Assembly (NCBI GenBank): GCA_030062745.1
Contig: CP099849.1
Coordinates: forward strand, 4,138,586 to 4,202,585
Direction of reading: 5' to 3'
Source: Capitulum mitella
Lineage: Eukaryota > Arthropoda > Thecostraca > Pollicipedomorpha > Pollicipedidae
Length of the DNA stretch: 64,000 nucleotides
The notes beneath the pieces are model-generated. The model was given only the letters and a program-made list of their open reading frames with translations, was not told the DNA's origin and did not search any database. The position numbers were made by a program, and so were the translations under genes. This document shows, piece after piece, positions 1-13,037 of the stretch; the first letter of the stretch is position 1, and each line of letters begins with the position of its first letter.

Positions 1-905
1 AAACCGGAAGGAAATATTAGGAGGGGGCGGGCCCAAACAAACATTGTGTAGGCCCAAATCAACACTGGTGCATTTACAAAGCGAATGCAATGCTCCGACG
101 AATTCAGAAGCAAATTCTTTTGTGTTGCATCAATGCCAGGTATTGTATTTCCGAAAATGGGATATGGATGGCGAGTAGGATATTTACTCACGTCTTTGAA
201 AGACCTCGTTTATAAGGAAAAAATAAGCAACATACCTGTTCTACATTGGAACGCAGGCAAGTCAAGCAATACCGTTGAAACAGAACAATCTTTTGATGTC
301 CAGTGGCCCAAAAGTGGAAAGGTCGCGAGTTGTCACTATTGTGCACCCATTCTTCGTTCATAACTGAGGTTCTGTTGTGTTGTCGGCACTAGGCATTTAA
401 GTTATATTAATCGATTGGTAACGCAGTTTTATTTAAATACAGCACAATATTGCAATGTCTTTTATGACAAGGTATTATGCAATAACAACTCCTGACGTTC
501 TGTGGCCGGGCACTCCAAAGTACACTCGGCATCGCCTGTGCAAATACGATTACTTCCGTGAAGGAAGACGTCGCGTGATTAGCCCATGTGCTCACGGCGC
601 AAAGTCCCCGAGATGACAACCAGGCAGGACTATCTGGTGAAGGACTAGCGCCAATCTCTACGCCCGTGAAATAAGGCAGGTTACGAAACGAGATCCGTTA
701 AGGAAGCATAAACTTGTTATCAGATCTTAGTGCAACGGTCAGTGGGACCAATGTGTTTTCATGTAGGTTTTCCTATGCGATTCAAAAACATTGTTGTAAC
801 AAATTATTCTAAACTTTGTTTGTTCAAAGGATGATGTGTTTATAAGAATGATAGTAATGTGTTCAGGGCATATGAGTTATTTATGTTATTTACTGACATT
901 TATAG
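1..905. other. No recognisable gene
   Basis: I see no gene, RNA or repeat end that I can support here. A 92-codon open frame at 85-363 (+) has no motif I know and no flanking splice or promoter context, so I do not call it a gene. Confidence 0.5.
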
Positions 906-909
906 TTAA

Positions 910-1930
910 CAAGCATAGTGGAAGCGGTTTTTGCGCTAACTCGCACTGGAGGGAGGCACGTTTATGTCCTCCCCTCCGATTTCAGAAATAGAAAGCATTA
1001 GAGGCACGGAATTCGGAGGGTAGGATTAGACCATAAAACATTTCATTGTGTGCAATTTTCATGATCCCAGGCCAATATCTCCAAGACCAGAAGGGGTTCT
1101 AAAGGTCAGCTTTGGACATTCTCGGCCCGTACAAGCCGCTCCATGCGGTTTTTCAAAAGAAACGGGAAAAGAGCACGTGTTAGAGCGTCAAAACGTGGAA
1201 TGCGACAGTTTCCATTCATTTGACGCCTTGAGTGAACGCTACGGTTCGAGGTGATACCAGGTCATTGACCTGCACCGTATTTTCATTTATATTTTTTGCA
1301 GTTTGCAGCCTCGAGTACCATGCGATACGGATGACGTAGCTTGAGTGTAAATATTGGCGCTAAACGCATTATGTAGTGCATTTTCAGTGGAGATAGCCAG
1401 GGTCGGCACATTTAGTCACTTTCAGCGTTTACTGACATCCGCAGTCAAATGGAGTGAAGTGGGGTCATTAACCTTGGACGATGTTTTTGACCCAGAGTAT
1501 GTTCGATGTCAACTCTTTGCACGAAAGTGATTTCGTTATAATGAATCCAGTTGCATGATTTAATTAACGTAGAACAGAAACATGTATAAACGTATCAATG
1601 TGCATATCATTTAAGTGTATCAGTGAGCGCAAACATGTTTTTATTAGATTCTTCTAAAGGACGATTCAAACAAAGGGACATATTGCAAAGCAAGTACGGA
1701 TCAAGTCACAAATCTGCTGACCTTGGCCTTTGATGACCTTGACCTTCACTGGCCCTTCTTTTGGTCTTGATACACCCATCTGTCATCCTCAGTTATCTCC
1801 GAGTGATGTCGGCTGGTAATGTTGAAATGTCATTCTCACATGGAGCTTTTGTCCTTTCGCAAAGTTCCAATATGTCTGCGACAACCGTTATTTTCACTAT
1901 GTTCGTTTGGTCTCTAAACTAAGTTTAAGT
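910..1930 (+). mobile_element. C-family TTAA element, right end lost (copy C1)
   Basis: The left end follows TTAA at 906-909 and shows the family's GCAGTGGAA-type end followed by the paired GCGCTAAC/CGCACTGGAGG block. The interior then follows the other C copies in order: a ...TCCCCTCCGAT stretch, the 'CTCGGCCCGTACA' block near 1120, 'AAAACGTGGAATGCGACA' near 1190, the AGGTCA-rich region and 'TGCGACAACCGT' near 1878. After about 1930 the similarity stops and the right TTAA end is missing. There is no coding capacity. It is the most diverged C copy apart from C5. Confidence 0.7.
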
Positions 1931-2759
1931 TAAAGGAACGAAAAGGAAAGGCACGGCTGACCTCTCTTTTTAATCCGGGGTAACAAGCTATTACGATTAA
2001 AAACACAGAACATAGCGTTCTTGTTTGAGCAGCAAACGAGGCTACAAACGGTTCCTATGCGAAGCGGTGGCCGACGTAACATTTATTTTACCACATTTAT
2101 GTTACTTTAGTTATAATTCAGGCGAAAATCTGAAACTTGTTTAAAATACAGCATTACTGGGTCCACAGTCGTAGTATCTTGATCAATAAAACCATTTTTG
2201 AGCTTGTCACTTGGTGTAAGTGAAAGGAAACGATTGCTCGGGTTGCTGGGTTATCTCTTGTATTGTATGACCTTGGTTTCGCAATTAAATGTTGCAGAAT
2301 GTCTCCCTGGTCGTAACGTGGGGTGCGCCACGACGGCTCATGCAGCATGAGGGTACAGCAGAAGTGTTCCGACCCTAACCAGGCCGGAATCAAAATAACA
2401 CCCAGTGTGTCATTTTGCCGACTTGAACCAATTGTTAAATGGAGCTATTGTGGGGCTGGGATTACATACCGAGCGGAAGCTGTTTTAAAGAACATGAACT
2501 CCACTCCGGATCATGCATTTCTGACAACCTTTTCTTTTGTTACATTTTACGTGAGCCGGCAAAGTTTCCACAGGAAAATGTGGTGGTATGATCCGGTTGT
2601 CATCGAGCGACAGCGAGGGATATAACTTCAACGACAAAGATTGAGGTCTAAAACGGTACAGAATGGAAAGGATGTATGAATGCAGCTGCCATCGTTTTCA
2701 TCAACATGGGAGTGTGAAATAACGTGCCCAGTGTCTTGTTTGTCTCAGAACTCTCTGCC
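1931..2759. other. No recognisable gene
   Basis: No motif, repeat family or RNA is recognised. A 100-codon open frame at 2323-2625 (+) overlaps a 79-codon frame on the other strand; neither resembles a known family. Confidence 0.45.
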
Positions 2760-3520
2760 ATGATGTGAAGGCGCCACGAACGCCAAGGAACCTGCTGCAC
2801 GCCTCCCTCTGCCTCGGGACCCTCTGCCTAGATGTGACGTCGTCGGCGACAGGGAGTCGCGACCGCCCCCCCCCCCCCCGCCGGCCACAATTATCACCCG
2901 GCCATCGACCCGTCCGCCGGAGAGGAAGCCAGGGGCGCCGCCAGGGCGGGGCCGCATCCGGCCGGCCCGCAGAGAGGCCCATCAGGGCGGGCACGGCTCG
3001 AGCGCCATTTACAGCCGCCGCCGGCTGCGACGGCTCGGCCGGCCCACCGGCGGCGGCGGCGGCGGCCGGCGGAGCCGGGCCAGCCCCCGGACGGCGGCCG
3101 AGCCGCCGCAGCCGGCGCCGCTGGCCGCGCCCGTGGCCGCGGCCCGATTGGCGGCCGGTGATAGCTGTTTGCCGGGCTGGCGGCCGGAAAATTAACAGCG
3201 GCTCATCGGGCCGATAGGTCTGCTGCGGCCAGTGATTGCCGGCCGGCCGGCCGCCCGGCTCCGCGGCGGCAGAAGCCGGCCGATGTCGGCTTCCGCGGCG
3301 CTTCCGATTGATCGCGGCGACCTCTGGCGCTCGTCGGACCGAGTCCGCCGGTCGCCGCGGCCCCGTCCGCCGGCCGTGTCCCCGCTCCGCGACTGCGGCT
3401 TCGCCGGCCACCGCCCGGGGGCTCTTCTTAGCTAGGCTCCTCCCGAAACAGACCAGTACGCCGGCTCGGGCCGGGCCGGCGCGGCAGTCTGACCGCAACA
3501 GGTGTCTGCCGCCAGTCAAA
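2760..3520. other. GC/CpG-dense island 1
   Basis: A sharp jump from AT-rich flanks into DNA dominated by CCGGCC, GCCGCC and CGG, with CpG abundant rather than depleted. It contains a run of C near 2868, a CCAAT-type box (GATTGG) near 3149 and an AT patch at about 3188. Long open frames on both strands (up to 274 codons, minus) arise because stop codons are rare in GC-rich DNA; the peptides are low-complexity Ala/Arg/Gly/Pro. It could be a CpG-island promoter, a conserved non-coding element or a compositional islet. Confidence 0.6.
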
Positions 3521-3909
3521 CCCATCCTGTGGCTTTATGGACCTGTGGAATTGCTCCATAACCCGCTAGCCTGGAGTACGCACGGCTGGGCGGTCCCGCC
3601 GTTGGCGTGCGGCACTAACTGGATAGGGCTGACCTTGCCCTCCCAGGCGGGGAGGCAGGCAGCTGGAGGGAAGGTGTTTACAGTGGCAGGACCACATGGA
3701 ATGCGACTGTCGTATACCACTTCAGCAGGGTGGTAGCTTATGAAGTGTGTTAAGCAATATGCATGAAACAACGAACACATTTTGTGGGGTCCTTGAAACG
3801 GGCTTGTCAGAGTACAATGAGACACTAACTCCATGACTCAAGTTTTCGTTGCAGTTCGAATTGCCGATTACAGAAATCGAGAATATTCATGTAGAAATTC
3901 GACCTGGGC

Positions 3910-4400
3910 ATGCGATGTGAACGCGGCTGTGGTGAGACCGGGCCGACCCATGTTTTGACGCTGCCAACCCCTTCAGGTTATTCCACCTCCGGCGGTGCGC
4001 GCCACCGCGGCTCGTTAGCGGAAGCGGCGCGCTCCACTCCGCCGGCTAAGCGGCCGAGTGGCGTCTGCCACTCCGCTCGGCGGGCGCTCGGGCGCGGGTC
4101 ACTCCGGCTACTCAACGACAACAGCGAAACCATTTTACCGTAATGGCCGCGAACGGCGGGAGGCCGACCGGCCGGCCGTTCATCATAAGAGGCCGGAGGG
4201 TGGGCGCGGCCACCCCATTGACACCGACTGTTCCGGAAGTGAGCGGTCCGGTCACGTCATCGCCCCGGGCGCTGTCTTCGGGCCGGCCGAGTGGAGGCCG
4301 GGGCGCTAACGGAGCGCGGGCGGCCGCGCAGACGGCTGCGGTGACCTGGCGTGTGACGACGGATAAAACGGTCGAGACCGGTTTGGATGGGGAGCGATAG
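3910..4400. other. GC/CpG-dense island 2
   Basis: A second CpG-dense segment with GGCCGACCGGCC and GCGCGC motifs, ending abruptly in AT-rich sequence near 4400. A CRE-like half site (CACGTCATCG) lies near 4252. No convincing reading frame or splice structure is seen. The 400 bp between islands 1 and 2 carry nothing recognisable. Confidence 0.5.
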
Positions 4401-4675
4401 TGTTATTTTGCTGTGACCGTGAGTAAATCGCATCGTAAACTGGAGTGAATGAAATTATTTTGTCCTTCGGCAGTCACAAACTTGGTTCAGGTCTTCTATG
4501 AACAACAGTTCGTGAAGTATGAAGAATGTTTACAAGAAACGTAGACGCGTCAATGTAGGCATTTATGGGGAAACCATGCTATTGAACGACTTAATGAAAT
4601 CAAAAATAGGTTTTGCAGGCTTCCGGGCTTTGGGCATACACAGCCTTCTTTATATTAGAATAAACTTGGGTGTAC

Positions 4676-4760
4676 ACGCGATATACATAAGCATATATGT
4701 GTGTGCGCGTTTGTGCGTGCGTGCTTGCGTGCGTGCGTGCGTGCACAAGCGTGTGTGAGT
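4676..4760. repeat. Alternating pyrimidine-purine microsatellite (GT/GC/TGCG)
   Basis: Imperfect GTGTGCGCG, then TGCG repeated several times, then GTGTGTGAG. This is alternating purine-pyrimidine DNA of the kind able to adopt Z-form. Confidence 0.85.
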
Positions 4761-6920
4761 GTTCGTTAGCCTTGTAATTATTTGGATCAAATTTATATAA
4801 AAATATATTTAATAATCACAGCGAACAATATCATGGACATGCGTGACATCGGCAACTGAAATTTCTCGAGTCAAAAATATTGCCAGACCGATAAATTGGT
4901 ATTTGTATTGTGAAATGCTTTTGGTTGATTTTGGTTACCGCGGGCAGCCACCTGGCCTCAAGTGTCCCGTGCAATCCACACCAAACGCGTCACCGTCCAG
5001 AAACCGGCTGGATCAAAAACCGCACCTTGCGGTTATGGGTCCGAGTTCCTATGTACTGCACTAACGCGGACAACGGGAAGCCAAAAAGTGCGTCTGACAA
5101 TATTTTTAAACGTACCACCATATTAACAGAAAAACGTAGTAAGCCACACTCGTCATGCGTTCCACAAGGCGTTTTGTGACATATTTGGCGCAGAAATTAA
5201 ATAGGGGATTGGGAGCATTAGATTCTGAGGTAGTTATTTACTTAAAAAATGTCTGGTATGGTATGTAGAAAAACGGGGAATAGTCCTGTGGAGCTATTTA
5301 AACTAAATTTTAAAACTACTGGTCTGGCATATAAGAAGCCAGTCAACCAATCGGGAAATTTGTCCGCGAGTTTTCATTTCCATAAGCACGCTTCACGTTA
5401 GCATTTCATCTCGCACATCTGCAGCTGTTTTGTGCTCATATTTCATTTACCTAAGTGCATTCTTTGTTTTTTTTTTCAAACAAGATACAAGCTGCACTGC
5501 AGTACTCGTATCTACAGGTGTCTCCGAGATGCTTGTTTTATCAACAGTTTTTGGATGCAAAGATTTCGAGCGAGGCCGAAGGCCGAGAGAACCTTAGTTT
5601 AACTAGGAGAAAAAATAAAACTGAGCTGCTCGGTCCGGCCCCGCCATGGCGATTGTTCGATGCTTATTATATTGCAACCACTGGACACCAAATCATGGCA
5701 TTTTACCAGAGGATGGGTAAGTTCTTTGAACTTGATCTAGTGGCATTTATAATGCGCAGGGATAATCGGGAATTGGATTGCAAGATTTACCGCCCTGGAG
5801 TGAAATATTATTTTTAGGGATTGCAGGCGGTATTAAGGCCTTTTCCAAAAAAGTCTTCAGTTGCAAATTAAATCCCACTTTTTTGCAATCCTTTTTGCAA
5901 TTCTTGCTCATTGCCGCCTGTAACATGAACACTGGCTGTTCTGATCGATTCATAACTTCAAGAACTTTCTACGGTTACGAGGCACTCTCTCTACAGAGGT
6001 TCTCTGAGACAAAATCGCATCCTGATATGTCTAGCTGGGGATATTTTTATATTCCGTTATAATTGATGCCTTTTCCGCATCTCCTGCTCAGCGGCCGCAG
6101 TGACCACCTGATCGTGTTTCCACAGTCGCGTTTAGTTTAGGATGATGGAGATATCCGCGGCAAGAACACTAGTCAGGGGTGAGGACGAGGATCCCAGTCC
6201 CCGCAGTTCTTTTCTTATTTTTTTTCAGTACAACTCGGAAATGAAAAAAAATATATAAAGGCGTGAAATTTCGGTAGCTGTTTTCCTGTATGTTTAATAC
6301 AGTAAACGTTTGTAATCATGGGATTCAGAAGTCTTTGCACTGGCTGTTTTTTGTCGGTTGCCTGTAAGTCTCAATGGGGTTCCCGTGTCTCCATTTCCAT
6401 CATTTTTTCTGTAAATAGCTATTTTAGCATGGATCCTGTTAGCAAATTAAACCCAAAAGATCGGTGGAAAATTGCGCTCCTAACATTAAGCCAATATCAG
6501 ATTTGCAAGCCTATACAACACACATAGGCATATCTTAACACATCAGTATGTAAGGCTTCCATGTCATCATGGCCAACACAACAGACAATGATGTTAACTA
6601 TTAACAGATGATGGCAATTCTTGTTGCTTCCCTCCTTTATTTACGTTCCAGCCTCCTTTTCAGCTTGTTAAACCATTTTATTTTTTCACCGTCTGTTAGT
6701 TCTGAAAGTTGTCGACGTATTTTTGACGACTTTTCAGCATCATCAACTAAGTCTCAATCCTGTATTAAAAAGTCCAACAAGTTGGAATTTGGCGAACCTC
6801 ACGCCATTTTACCCATGGTGTAATACATACATGTACATATGTATAATACATATTAATTCAATAAGCTCAGCAAACATTCGGGCAATATTCTTCAGAGAAT
6901 CTACCAGGAAAACGGAATGT
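4761..6920. other. No recognisable gene
   Basis: AT-rich sequence. A 120-codon open frame at 5455-5817 (+) has no recognisable domain; it begins with a poly-T run that could equally be a polypyrimidine tract, but no convincing exon follows. A short inverted motif (CAGGCGG at about 5825 and CCGCCTG at about 5914) may be remnants of a small element. Confidence 0.4.
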
Positions 6921-6921
6921 T

Positions 6922-6996
6922 CCGATCTCGACGTTTCGCAAAAATTCTAGTGCTCGGCTTCGCTTCGTGCATTTTTTTGCGAAATGTCTGGATTGG
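6922..6996. repeat. 75-bp foldback (inverted repeat) element
   Basis: The arm at 6930-6944 (GACGTTTCGCAAAAA) pairs with 6974-6988 with one mismatch, around a 29-nt loop containing CTCGGCTTCGC. The outer 8 bases on each side also partly pair (CCgATC against GATtGG). It could be a minimal MITE or a transcribed hairpin. Confidence 0.55.
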
Positions 6997-6999
6997 AAG

Positions 7000-8770
7000 A
7001 TTTTATTTTCTTGGTATCGTTCAAGAATGCACATTCCTGATATCATCTAAGTTTGCATATTCATCCTTTTTACATCACATTCCAAAGTTGTAACTGGCGG
7101 TCATGTGAGGCTACATATCTTTTCTCGGTTCAACATATTTTGCAATGCATTTACGTCTAAAGCAGTGGATACTTGTCGCCAAAATGAAAAATAAGCAATG
7201 CGGCGAAATAACGGATTTGTTATTTGTCAGTAGCTATATGAGACAAAGGTTCGCAAGCGAGTGACCTGACCTCAGATCGACTCCTGGGATGTTTTTGTTG
7301 CCTGAGCCAGTAACTGTGGTCCGAAGGACTCTCTCAAACCCACAGGTGGATATCGATCACATTTGGAATGTGAGGGATATAAGGCATTTTATAAGGACAA
7401 TAATCGGAAGGCAGATAACAGATACTATTGCGTGCCCTGCATCGATCTGATCCCTTCGTATCTGACCGTGACACGGCCGTGCATGTGTTTATGTGATACA
7501 GTATTGCTCAGGACATATGTATGGTCCTTTTCTTTACCATGTCTTAATAACCGTCGCTGTATTGAATTACGTAACGTATTTTCATGCGTTTTTTGTTTGT
7601 TGATTGCCAGTTTTCTGTTCAAGTTCCTAGTATGTCATCATTTGTATCTTCTTTTGTAGTAAGCCGGTAATCTCGCTCTTTACCTTTTTAGGGATTGATA
7701 TGAGGTCAAGCCAGAAAGTCAGGTCGAGGTCAAAGTTCAAAAATTATTTCCAAACAGAGAACTTCCGTTGTGATCATTTCAGCCACAAAGTCGGAACATA
7801 TTAAAAGAACATTTCGTCTCCTACCCGTGAACAAAGTTTTAGGTCGATATCAGATCATGACACGGGGAGTGACCAAAAATGTGTTCGCGCGTACCCGTTT
7901 TCTGTAGAGGCCAAACAATGAAACGCAATCAATTTATTGTTCTGGGCCTAATTTAAAACTAAAATGGTACAAAACAATGTCAGAGATAACTTAACGCACA
8001 TTCCATTGGTTCTGATGTTTCTGATTCTATCGGTCATCTCAGGTCGCTGACATAAAATGAACTTAGTAACCTTGGTACCCCTATTTCTGCAACAGCTTGC
8101 TTCCTGGGGTGTTTTTTGACGCTGACCTCGAATGCAGCGCCAAAAATTACCTGGGTATGATACACGTTGGGGTAAACAGGCGTTAAAAAACAAATGGGTG
8201 AAATGGGTTTTACCTTCGGTCTAGCATTCCATGCCCGCCTACTATTCTGAAGAAGTCGGAGGACGCAATGAAGCTTTTACTTGTCAGTGCTAAAGTTCTA
8301 GTGCTAAAACTGTGCCGTATGGCCGCAGTTAGCTCTGTGGAGTATATTTTCGCGATTTTCATTTTGTCGAGGTCACTTTACGACTGTGGCCCAGGTTGAC
8401 CTCAGACTCCCTTAGGTGGCCTTGGTGGCAGAAATTTGGATTGTGGGGCATTGGGTGCCAAATTCGAATTCAGCGCCAGAATTTACCCCGAGATACCACA
8501 AAACGAGGTATATGACATATGCATTTCAAATTATATCCCATCTGTTGCAGTATCGTGTGGCCAACAAAAATTCCATATACTTCTTGGCACTGTGACGAAC
8601 AGTTTCCGCAGTACAAGCTGAAGTCCGGCGAGCCGTACCAACTTTGACCCTTACTGACCTCATTTGACCATGAAGATCACACTCCAGATACATCAAACTT
8701 CAACACAAGAGAGTTTCTTTAGGGTTGCATCTGCACTGCAGCTTTGGTGGATCTAGCCCCCGTTAGTTTT
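7000..8770. other. Unassigned repeat-like spacer with AGGTCA motifs
   Basis: No gene is supported. From about 7700 the sequence takes on the AGGTCA/TGACCT-rich texture of the TTAA elements elsewhere in the window (for example near 7720, 8040, 8365 and 8660). It is probably ancient element sequence, but I cannot find its ends. Confidence 0.4.
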
Positions 8771-8776
8771 TTTTTT

Positions 8777-8806
8777 TTTAAATCTTAGGGGGCCAGATTG
8801 GCCCTC
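8777..8806. repeat. Isolated piggyBac-like subterminal hairpin relic
   Basis: GGGGGCCAGATTGGCCCTCC is an almost perfect palindrome of the type found just inside the ends of the TTAA families here (compare 28607, 36183, 48656). No neighbouring TTAA end is clear, so this is a relic at best. Confidence 0.4.
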
Positions 8807-11800
8807 CACTTGAGCGCGAGGTATTTGGCAAGCCATCTGTGCGAGTGTTCATTAACTATCGCCAGGCCGGCCTCCGGATACACTTTTGCCAGAGGAGGGG
8901 CATGACAACTTCCCGAAATCGTGAGAATTATGAGTCCTCCAAAAAGTGGAAACATGGTTGGAAAGACTTTGTCAAAATTAGAAAAAAAAACACCAACATT
9001 TAATCGGTTCATGTCAATATTGAGGTCGCCGGAGGTCATCTTAGGACAAATAATTTTTTTCACATTTTGGGGCGGAAAACTGTGATAATCAAGTCGTCTA
9101 CGTTTAGGCGTCTGCATTTGCGTGTCTGCGAAGAGGTTAGACGTAACAAGAAGGCCTGATTTACTTATTTGGTACAGTAGGAGAGCACTCGAGCTTAAAC
9201 GTGGCCGTTTCACACGAGACTGAGAATGAAAGATTTTTTTTGTAAGAGCAAGAGTCACGTTTTTCTCATGGAAAAGAACTGGTCAGATAGTGCCAGAAAT
9301 GTGTTAACGACACATGCCAAGTCCGCAGCTATCATATCAAGGGCAAACAAGGGCAACCTAAATCAAACTTTTGGCGTATATAAGTCGGCAGTTTCTGGCA
9401 TCTGTCATATCATCTGGGGTATCTCACTTGATCAGACGCGACATAGTATAAAATCCTACAATCTCGGCTCATGTGATATTCCTTCTGTATCAAAAAACAG
9501 ATGCCCCAAGGCATTTCTCTTCACGTAAGTCGCACAGACGCCGGGCGGAGGGTGCAGTTGCAATGCATAAGCGTGATATTTGACGGAATGTTATTTTAGC
9601 AACCTCAAGGGTTCATATTTTGCCGAAGGAAAAGCAAATTTTATTTGGGCAGTGCAAACTTTATAGAAGGAAGACGTGGGTGTCGTTCTGTCATTTGAGG
9701 CCGTACAAATTGTGTTTGCATTTAAAATAAGCATAATATTTCTAAAGATCAAATCAGGCCAGCGTGGGTCAAATGGGATTGGGTCACCCTTGGAAAATTA
9801 GTCCTGATTGTATATTAGCAATCCCGAAACATATATGATTACAGATAAACATTCCAAGGTTATAAACCAAAGAATTGTACTCGGTTGCAGGTCTGAAAAA
9901 TCCGGTATAAAGCGTGGCCTGACCCAGGGTCACGGGACAAGAAGTACAGTTACGTGCACGAATGACATGGGAAGCACCAGGATGTGTATCAAAGCTTCGA
10001 AACCGCGGAACTAGTCCCACAATGGCAATGCCAAATGAAAAAAGACCGAAAGTTCAGCTTATTTAAGATCAATGACCTGCAAATTTTGAAAAAGACGAGA
10101 TACCAGAACTGTTCCCATTGTCATGTTCTATCAATATGGCAAGTTTCATGGCGATCGATACATTTCACAGGGTGATATGCCATTTTTCATTTCTTTGAAA
10201 ATGGTTTCATGTGGCCCATCCTAGGTAAATGACCTGGGGCGATCTTGAGTTTAAAAACTGACGCAGGATGTAAAAATAATGTATACAAAGGCACGTCAAA
10301 TTTGGTATCTCTTCGTCTTTTCGTTTTTGGCTAGCCTCAGAAAAACGGAGCTTGGATTCCCTTGGACCACGCACCAGAACGTATCGGTCTGGGAGGGTCA
10401 TGTTCATGGTCAGCAGACAAATGTCCCACACCGCATTAAAAATGCAAAAAACAAAAATAAAAAGTGATGTCCTTTTCCACTAACTTGTTATTGTGTGCCC
10501 ATTTGTCGATGTGTGACAGGTTACTTTTTATCGTCCTATTGGACTCACCGTTATCGCACCGGAAGGTGTTTCCTGACACCCACGTGAGTGGACAGATGAC
10601 ATTTCGGTCTCGACCGCAGGTGGTCGTAAAAGACGCCCTGCCCGACTCAGTTCAGATGGTTATTGGCATCGGAAACGGTTTCTGGGCGCTCAGCACGTAC
10701 CAAATCCTATTGCGATGCGATGCCAATGGTCCTCGGGTTTCTGACTGAAGCGTTTTACGAATCGGATTACCGAGCCTTGTGGAGAGATCTGCTAAGCGAT
10801 TACCTGCAGTTGCAGCGTGTTGTCTATTGACATTCAGAGCCTGGTAGGGCCAAATGGCAAGAACTTCTCGCCATGCCAAGAAGCGCGAAGTATTGGATGA
10901 CATCTGGTGGGATTAGCCTCGAGCTGCGCACACTGCGGTCCGACAGCGGCAGTTCACAGCACTGTTGGATGCAACTGTCACACTCTGTGACATGTTGCAA
11001 CACATTTTCATAACGGTTGTTTTTGCAAAGGCAAATTAGTCGAAAGGTCTGTCGTACTAACACTTCATGCAGGCTTTCATGCGGACTTTTAATTGCTTTA
11101 CAAATTTAGCCCAAACGTGGTGAATTGATTGTTGGTAGTAGGTTCCAAGTTAGGCCAAGCTTGTTGCTGAAGACTGAACCCGACACAGAAGTGATCCCAA
11201 AGATGGAGTAATGTTGCCCCAAGCGCCGAACCAGATGGTACTGGAGGATCATTATCTCGCCGTGCAACGCCGCGATACGGCCGCCCCGTGACCGGCTGAC
11301 CCTTTTAGGCTCGGACCAAATACAGGTGCCCGTTCTTGGACTGCAACCCAGTGCCTGCCCTGGCTTGTGAGCGTTATGAGAGTTGGGAGGCTAGTGGTAA
11401 ATTAAGTACACCGTTATGTCATCAGCTCGTATTCTGTAATGAGAATTTACTCTGTGTGATTTTTTCCTAGGCCCGTCCACCGGGCTGCTTCGAACAGTTC
11501 GACTCACTGCGTCGGGCAGCTGGAATGTACTAACTGGCTTATGTTAGCCAGTGCACAGTATCTGTAAGTCCAAGTTCCAAAGCAATGCCAGCGGCCAGAC
11601 ACCAACAAGCAATATTGCCGGCATCTAAGAATATCAATTGACAGTACAAGTTGGTCTCATTGCACTTCCATAAATATTCAGTAATGATTATAGTCCCGGT
11701 GAACTGAATGCGCAGAGGTTCGTCATTTGCGTATGCTTTGAGAATAATTAATCGATGTCTGGTATCATACTAAAAGCCAAAACTGCTCGCAGAACAGATG

Positions 11801-12415
11801 TTTATATTGGCATTATCTAACATCACTGAGGAAGCAAAACGAGAAAGCAATATTTTGCGGGATATTGCTATCCATTTTTTCGCGATAAATGCAGTCGCCA
11901 AGACGCACCAAACGAAAATGGACCAAACAGCGAGATTGGACTTCATCCAAGAATAATGAGTTACTAAGTACTAATACGCTATCATGAAAAAGGCCTACTT
12001 GCTATGCAAACTGATTTGGCAACATGTACGGAAAATGTTTCGTTGTCAAACGGTTCAGACGAGAGAGAGGAATTTAAAAGATGATGTTCTGCTACACTAA
12101 CTTATTTTTGTATACTAATCTCTTGATGCTGTCTGGGACCTGAAGGTAGAGGTAATTGATCAGCCACGTTACCAAAAGCTGAACTATCTGTAATACTACG
12201 CTTCACTGGAACGACGATCTCTTTTGACAAAGCCGAGTTTTCATTTATTTTGATAAAATCTATGGCAATCTGATAGCCACAGTGGAATGTCAAAGCTGGC
12301 AAATTTTAGGTTCTACGACTAAAAATTTGCACAAACTTGCAAAGGATTTATTTCAGAGCAGGAACTACGTGCAAGTATCAAAAACGCATTGATGGAATTA
12401 GCATACCCTTGTTTT
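8807..12415. other. No recognisable gene
   Basis: About 3.6 kb of AT-rich sequence. Open frames of up to 157 codons (8785-9258, minus) show no known motif and no splice structure. AGGTCA-type words occur around 9770-10230, as in the dated repeats, but no element boundary is visible. Confidence 0.4.
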
Positions 12416-12419
12416 CCAT

Positions 12420-13037
12420 GTTCAGAGGCGCAGCAGCTCGCGGTGGCCAGCGTCAGCCACACAGCGCGCATTGGTCTTCACGTGCGCCATGAGCTTTTGG
12501 TACACCTCCGGCTTGAGCGTCTTCAATTTGAGGAGGATCCTGGCGCGGAGCTGGTGGTTATTTTCAGTTTCTCAGCTGCCTTCATACACCTGGGCCTTAA
12601 GCAATGCCCAGACGTGCTCGCTCGATCGGCCTCAGCTGAGGGACTGCCGGTCGGCTGTCTGCACGTGCAGTGACGCGTATTTTCAGTTTATTTATTTCAT
12701 CTGGTATGGGTTTTTTCATAGCGCGCTGAAGCCAGGTCGGGCTAGAAGATCACGTCATCAGCGCCGTGATATTTTTCAACAAGCCGCCTTCAGCCTAGGT
12801 GAGCATTGTTTCCTGTATATAACCCCGTTCATGGCGGACCTGTAGGCCATAAAGCACTTGATAACTCCAGATTTTGAAATGGCTGCCCAAACCATGCCTT
12901 TCTTTTAGGTACTTCTCATTTCTCAGATACCGTATGATGCGGTCGGGGTTCTCTTTATCCTCCGTCAAGAACCCTTTGTTAGCCTGAACGTCTGAGCAGT
13001 CGAACGGGGAATAGCTTTCGGCGTCCATTACAGTCAC
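12420..13037 (-). pseudogene. Decayed IS630-Tc1-mariner transposase
   Basis: The minus strand carries the ordered signatures of a DDE transposase, which cuts and pastes DNA at TA sites. Near 13025 is MDAESY, the degraded first catalytic block (family form MDDESY). It is followed by a KENPDRIIRYLRNEKYLK region resembling the family's DKxxTPDxxRxxxKEKF segment. Near 12755-12720 is DDVIF-stop-PDLASARY, the second catalytic block, in which Trp before PD has become TAG (12742-12744). Near 12640-12600 is QLRPIE followed, after a frameshift, by HVWALLKAQVYEG, the third block. A C-terminal helix-rich segment (LLKLKTLKPEVYQKLMAHVK) runs to about 12430. There are at least two frameshifts and three or more stops, so it is inactive. 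The N-terminal DNA-binding part and the element's own ends are not identified. Confidence 0.8.

Noticed and set aside
2701-3736. Long open frames (274, 166 and 150 codons) in CpG island 1
   Set aside because: They overlap in opposite strands and frames, have low-complexity Ala/Arg/Gly/Pro composition and no motif. GC-rich DNA simply lacks stop codons.
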